Made by a program: the position numbers and the translations under genes. From positions 620,001-684,000 of the forward strand of contig CAVVGK010000014.1 in the NCBI GenBank assembly GCA_963747755.1: DNA of 64,000 nt. Direction: 5' to 3'. This DNA comes from DATFVA01 sp963747755 (GTDB lineage: Bacteria; Bacteroidota; Ignavibacteria; Ignavibacteriales; Ignavibacteriaceae). Under the pieces are notes generated by a model. The model saw only the letters and a program-made list of their open reading frames with translations. It did no database searches and was not told the DNA's origin. Position 1 is the first letter of the stretch. Each line of letters starts with the position of its first letter. This document shows, in pieces, positions 61,268 to 64,000 of the stretch.

Positions 61268-63382
61268 ATGAAAAAAATCTTACTTTATCTTTTAGTGTCC
61301 GCGCTGCTAGGGAGTGTGCAGATGAATGCACAGACTCTTAAGTTAAGTACTTATGGAGTTTCCCCCCGGGATGTGGAACGTGATTCTATTGAAAATTATT
61401 TTAACAGAAGATATAGTGGTCTTACTAATGTTGGAAATGAAACGAAAGTATATCTGAAAGGAGTGTTCGAGGATTCAATGCTGACAAGTCCTGCCTGGAA
61501 TTTTCTGGAGAAGCCTGCCGGTTCTGCTGCAGAATTCGGATTAACTAAAAATCCCGATAATTCCACACAGCTTATTACTTTTATCCCCGACGTGACAGGG
61601 CGCTACGTGATAAGGTTTTCTGATGGTACTGCTGCAGATACTCTTGCTGTAAACTCAGCTTTGTACCTGGGAGTGGCAAGCAATTTCCCGAGTTGTATTG
61701 ACTGTCATAATACAGAAGCCACAGGCTATAAGTACGATAAGTGGCTGGGGACCAATCATGCTCACTCACTTGAAACAGGATTAAACGGAGATAAGGGATC
61801 TCACTTTAACGAAAGCTGTGTTAAATGCCATTCCACCGGTTACGATCCTGATGCCGATAACCAGGGATTTGACGACTGGCTGTTTGTTTTCCCCGATACG
61901 CTTATGCCTGGAATGTACGATTCGCTGATGAATGTTTATCCTGATGCTATGGCACGTGCAAATGTGCAGTGCGAGCAGTGTCATGGACCGGGAAGTTCTC
62001 ACTACGGAAATAAGTTTAATATTGCAAGATCTATGAGCGAAGAAACCTGCAATTATTGTCATAATGCCGGGACGAAGCATGTTATCGGTGAGCAATGGCT
62101 TTATTCTGGAGAAGATGCATCTGAATTTGACGGCCGGGGATTTGAAGGCGGACATGGCAAAGGCACTTACGTAGCCCGTGGTTCCAGCGCGGGGTGCGCA
62201 CCATGTCATAGCGGCGCGGGTCAGGTTGAATGGGTTAAGGAAGGCAGACCGGTTAATGAATACGGACTACCTGCTGCGGTAAGCAGCGTACCGGAAACAA
62301 CCAAACATACGTGCGCTACATGTCATGATCCTCACGATGCTTCGAATGAACATCAGCTGAGGTTTGCAGATATGCAGCTTGGAGACGGAACGCCCGTAAC
62401 TATGCAATTGTACGGTACGGGGGCTACATGCATGCAATGTCACAGAGCGCGCGTTAATGCTCCTACCTATGCTGAAGATCCCGTAAATGCCAGCTCGCAT
62501 TACGGACCTCATCATGGTCCGCAGGCCGATCTCCTGCTGGCTTCCAACCACCCTGTTTTCAGGGATGAGAATGGCGATGAAATACACTTTCCCAGCTCGC
62601 CACATGCCGTTGCAGTACTGCCCGGTCATGATGAAGGAGACGCGTGCGTCAATTGTCATATGGGCGGAGATGCTAAAGTTGATGCAGATGGGAATGTAAT
62701 TCTTTTAGGAGGTCATTCATGGAATATGAGCGATCCAGAAGGAAATGACTTTGTTGAAGCCTGTAATCCATGTCATGGCAGCTTCGGAGGTTCATTTAAG
62801 GACAAGAAGTATTACCTGAATGGAAATGCTGATCTTGACGGCAATGGTGTTGCCGAAGGACTTCAGCCCGAGGTGAAAGGTCTGATGGAACAGCTGGCGT
62901 TATTGCTACCGCCGGTGGGTGAGAATGAGGTACAGGTTCTGCCGGATGATTCAACCCTTACCCCGTCAATTATGAAATCGGCATACGCTTATATCTGGGT
63001 TGAAGAAGACAGAAGTTTCGGTATCCACAATCCAGCTTTTACAACTGCACTGCTTTATGCGGCGATAAGAGAAATGGGCGGAGTGGTTAATGTTTCGGAT
63101 GCAGAATCTGATTTGCCGGCAGATTTCAACCTGTCGCAGAATTACCCGAATCCATTTAACCCGGCTACTATAATTGAATACTCGCTGCCTGAACAATCGC
63201 ACGTGAATATCACCATCTATGATGCGTTGGGAAACGAAGTAGAGAATCTCTTCAACGGAGACAGCAATGCCGGAGTGTATAAGGTACATTGGAATGCCTC
63301 ACGCTTTGCTTCGGGAATATATTTCTATAGAATAACTGCAGGTAAATTTATGCAGGTAAAAAAGATGCTGCTCCTGAAGTAG
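61268..63382 (+). CDS. Nine-heme secreted cytochrome c with T9SS sorting tail
   Basis: I choose the ATG at 61268 (MKKILLYLLVSALLGSVQMN, a signal peptide with GGAG upstream) over 61253. The 704 residues contain nine CxxCH heme sites: CIDCH, CVKCH, CEQCH, CNYCH, CAPCH, CATCH, CMQCH, CVNCH and CNPCH, between about residues 140 and 505, resembling the cytochrome c554/NapC-like multiheme families, plus an N-terminal beta domain. The C-terminus is a type IX sorting domain (SQNYPNPFNPATIIEYSLP to KKMLLLK). It is therefore likely a cell-surface electron carrier. The upstream 200 bp hold no gene. Confidence 0.9.
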   Translation: MKKILLYLLVSALLGSVQMNAQTLKLSTYGVSPRDVERDSIENYFNRRYSGLTNVGNETKVYLKGVFEDSMLTSPAWNFLEKPAGSAAEFGLTKNPDNSTQLITFIPDVTGRYVIRFSDGTAADTLAVNSALYLGVASNFPSCIDCHNTEATGYKYDKWLGTNHAHSLETGLNGDKGSHFNESCVKCHSTGYDPDADNQGFDDWLFVFPDTLMPGMYDSLMNVYPDAMARANVQCEQCHGPGSSHYGNKFNIARSMSEETCNYCHNAGTKHVIGEQWLYSGEDASEFDGRGFEGGHGKGTYVARGSSAGCAPCHSGAGQVEWVKEGRPVNEYGLPAAVSSVPETTKHTCATCHDPHDASNEHQLRFADMQLGDGTPVTMQLYGTGATCMQCHRARVNAPTYAEDPVNASSHYGPHHGPQADLLLASNHPVFRDENGDEIHFPSSPHAVAVLPGHDEGDACVNCHMGGDAKVDADGNVILLGGHSWNMSDPEGNDFVEACNPCHGSFGGSFKDKKYYLNGNADLDGNGVAEGLQPEVKGLMEQLALLLPPVGENEVQVLPDDSTLTPSIMKSAYAYIWVEEDRSFGIHNPAFTTALLYAAIREMGGVVNVSDAESDLPADFNLSQNYPNPFNPATIIEYSLPEQSHVNITIYDALGNEVENLFNGDSNAGVYKVHWNASRFASGIYFYRITAGKFMQVKKMLLLK

Positions 63383-63414
63383 CCCCCGGTCATTATTTTA
63401 TAGACCTGTAAATT

Positions 63415-63447
63415 AAAACGGCTTCCAGCTAACTCGGAAGCCGTTTT
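63415..63447. terminator. Bidirectional terminator
   Basis: AAAACGGCTTCC and GGAAGCCGTTTT form a 12-bp stem with a 9-nt loop. It separates the cytochrome gene from the convergent T9SS-tail remnant. Confidence 0.9.
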
Positions 63448-63453
63448 AAATTC

Positions 63454-63720
63454 ATTTCAACAAAATCATCTTCTTAACATCTGAAAAAGTTCCCGCATTT
63501 AATTTATAGAAGTATATTCCGCTGCTTATTTTGGAGGCATCGAATTTTACTTAGTAGGTACCCGCTTTCTGCTGCCGGTTCACCAGCCTCGCAGCACTTG
63601 CCCCAATCTCGTCCTCCAAAGTTTTAGGGAACTCGCCTTTTGCTAACCTCCTTATTCCCGGAATAAAAGTCAAATGGGATCTGGGTTCCGGGCCTGATGT
63701 ATTCTATTTGATGTTCACAA
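63454..63720 (-). pseudogene. Remnant of a T9SS-tailed protein gene
   Basis: Reading leftward, the frame encodes the end of a type IX sorting domain: GEFPKTLEDEIGASAARLVN, then RQQKAGTY, a stop (TAA at about 63550), then VKFDASKISSGIYFYKLNAG and TFSDVKKMILLK with the normal stop. The upstream part (EYIRPGTQIPFDFYSGNKE) is out of frame and eroded, and the rest of the gene is absent. It is a decayed copy, not a functional protein. Confidence 0.75.
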
Positions 63721-63731
63721 AGGTATGCTTT

Positions 63732-64000
63732 TCATAAAGTATATTCTAACTTGAGCCGAGCGCCTTCTTTATCAGCAATGTATTTACCTGTACCAGTGAT
63801 ACCTTTCAATCCTCCCAATCCTGAACCGCTTATTATTTGCAAAGAAGAATCTGCCAGACCGTTCTCAAATTTCCCTTTATCTTCAATTACAAAACTTCCC
63901 TCTTTTCCCTGCAGTTTGCCTTCGAACTTCATAAGTCCTGTATACACAGCTGATGAGTTATGCGGATCATTCTGATCAAAATATTTATAAAACATCAAAT
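63732..64000 (-). CDS. DUF3224-family protein, cut by the right edge
   Basis: 88 residues to the window edge: SSAVYTGLMKFEGKLQGKEG, SFVIEDKGKFENGLADSSLQ, and the signature IISGSGLGGLKGITGTGKYI. The family is about 120-130 residues, so the N-terminal part probably lies outside the window even though a Met is present at 63998. These small beta proteins have no assigned function. Confidence 0.75.
   Translation of the reverse strand, partial: LMFYKYFDQNDPHNSSAVYTGLMKFEGKLQGKEGSFVIEDKGKFENGLADSSLQIISGSGLGGLKGITGTGKYIADKEGARLKLEYTL

Noticed and set aside
1..64000. CRISPR array, rRNA genes or complete insertion sequences
   Set aside because: No regularly spaced repeat series, no rRNA sequence and no transposase or integrase gene was recognised anywhere in the window.

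Overview
The window looks like a chromosome segment of an Ignavibacteria-like (Bacteroidota/Chlorobi group) bacterium. This rests on several secreted proteins ending in a type IX secretion sorting domain with the NYPNPFNP motif (genes ending at 16806, 28949 and 63382 on +, 51022 on -), many lipoproteins with a plain SxxC-type lipobox, and a clade II (Sec/lipoprotein) nitrous oxide reductase cluster with nosB. Identity is inferred from these traits only; no search was run.

Layout. (1) 1-11.9 kb is an accessory region. It holds a broken type I restriction HsdR running off the left edge, a coiled-coil PD-(D/E)xK-like protein broken by three homopolymer frameshifts, a 3' half of a tRNA-Thr with its terminator (3018-3099, probably an integration scar), a DUF2326 remnant, a lipoprotein gene followed by an attC-like hairpin, about 1.4 kb of inverted-repeat-rich DNA, and then a three-gene operon (6303-9539): an OB-fold protein of unknown function, a glycine-rich membrane protein and a tRNA-guanine transglycosylase (TGT)-superfamily enzyme. 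That operon is the best candidate here for an undescribed system. A 31-bp direct repeat brackets a PEGA-domain lipoprotein gene (10192-11662).

(2) 11.9-28.9 kb carries envelope and secreted proteins (SH3-like small protein plus beta-barrel, Asp-box propeller protein), small enzymes (RibD-type reductase, SnoaL-like), an Xre-pentapeptide regulator, a frameshifted DinB protein, and a hybrid propeller-type sensor kinase with its NarL-type response regulator.

(3) 28.9-43.7 kb holds regulators with small metabolic genes: a methyltransferase/PNPOx-like operon divergent from a MocR regulator and flanked by two paralogous 71-residue proteins, an epimerase, an M24-fold protein, a sigma-54 activator, a flavin monooxygenase with an AraC regulator, and an ECF sigma factor/YciI/AhpD-like operon of the ECF42 type, next to a decayed GAPDH gene.

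(4) 44.0-50.8 kb is a nos operon (nosZ-nosB-nosD-nosF-nosY-nosL-cytochrome c), giving reduction of N2O to N2. All genes are on the minus strand and are tightly packed.

(5) 51-64 kb has a secreted esterase, small membrane proteins, an SDR divergent from a second MocR regulator, a CGNR regulator divergent from a monooxygenase-DinB fusion with four copies of a GGTTACA operator-like motif between them, a RES-Xre toxin-antitoxin pair, a DUF421 protein, a nine-heme cytochrome with a T9SS tail, a broken T9SS tail and a DUF3224 protein cut by the right edge.

Frameshifts are unusually common in the first 9 kb and most lie in short homopolymers, so some may be assembly errors rather than gene decay.
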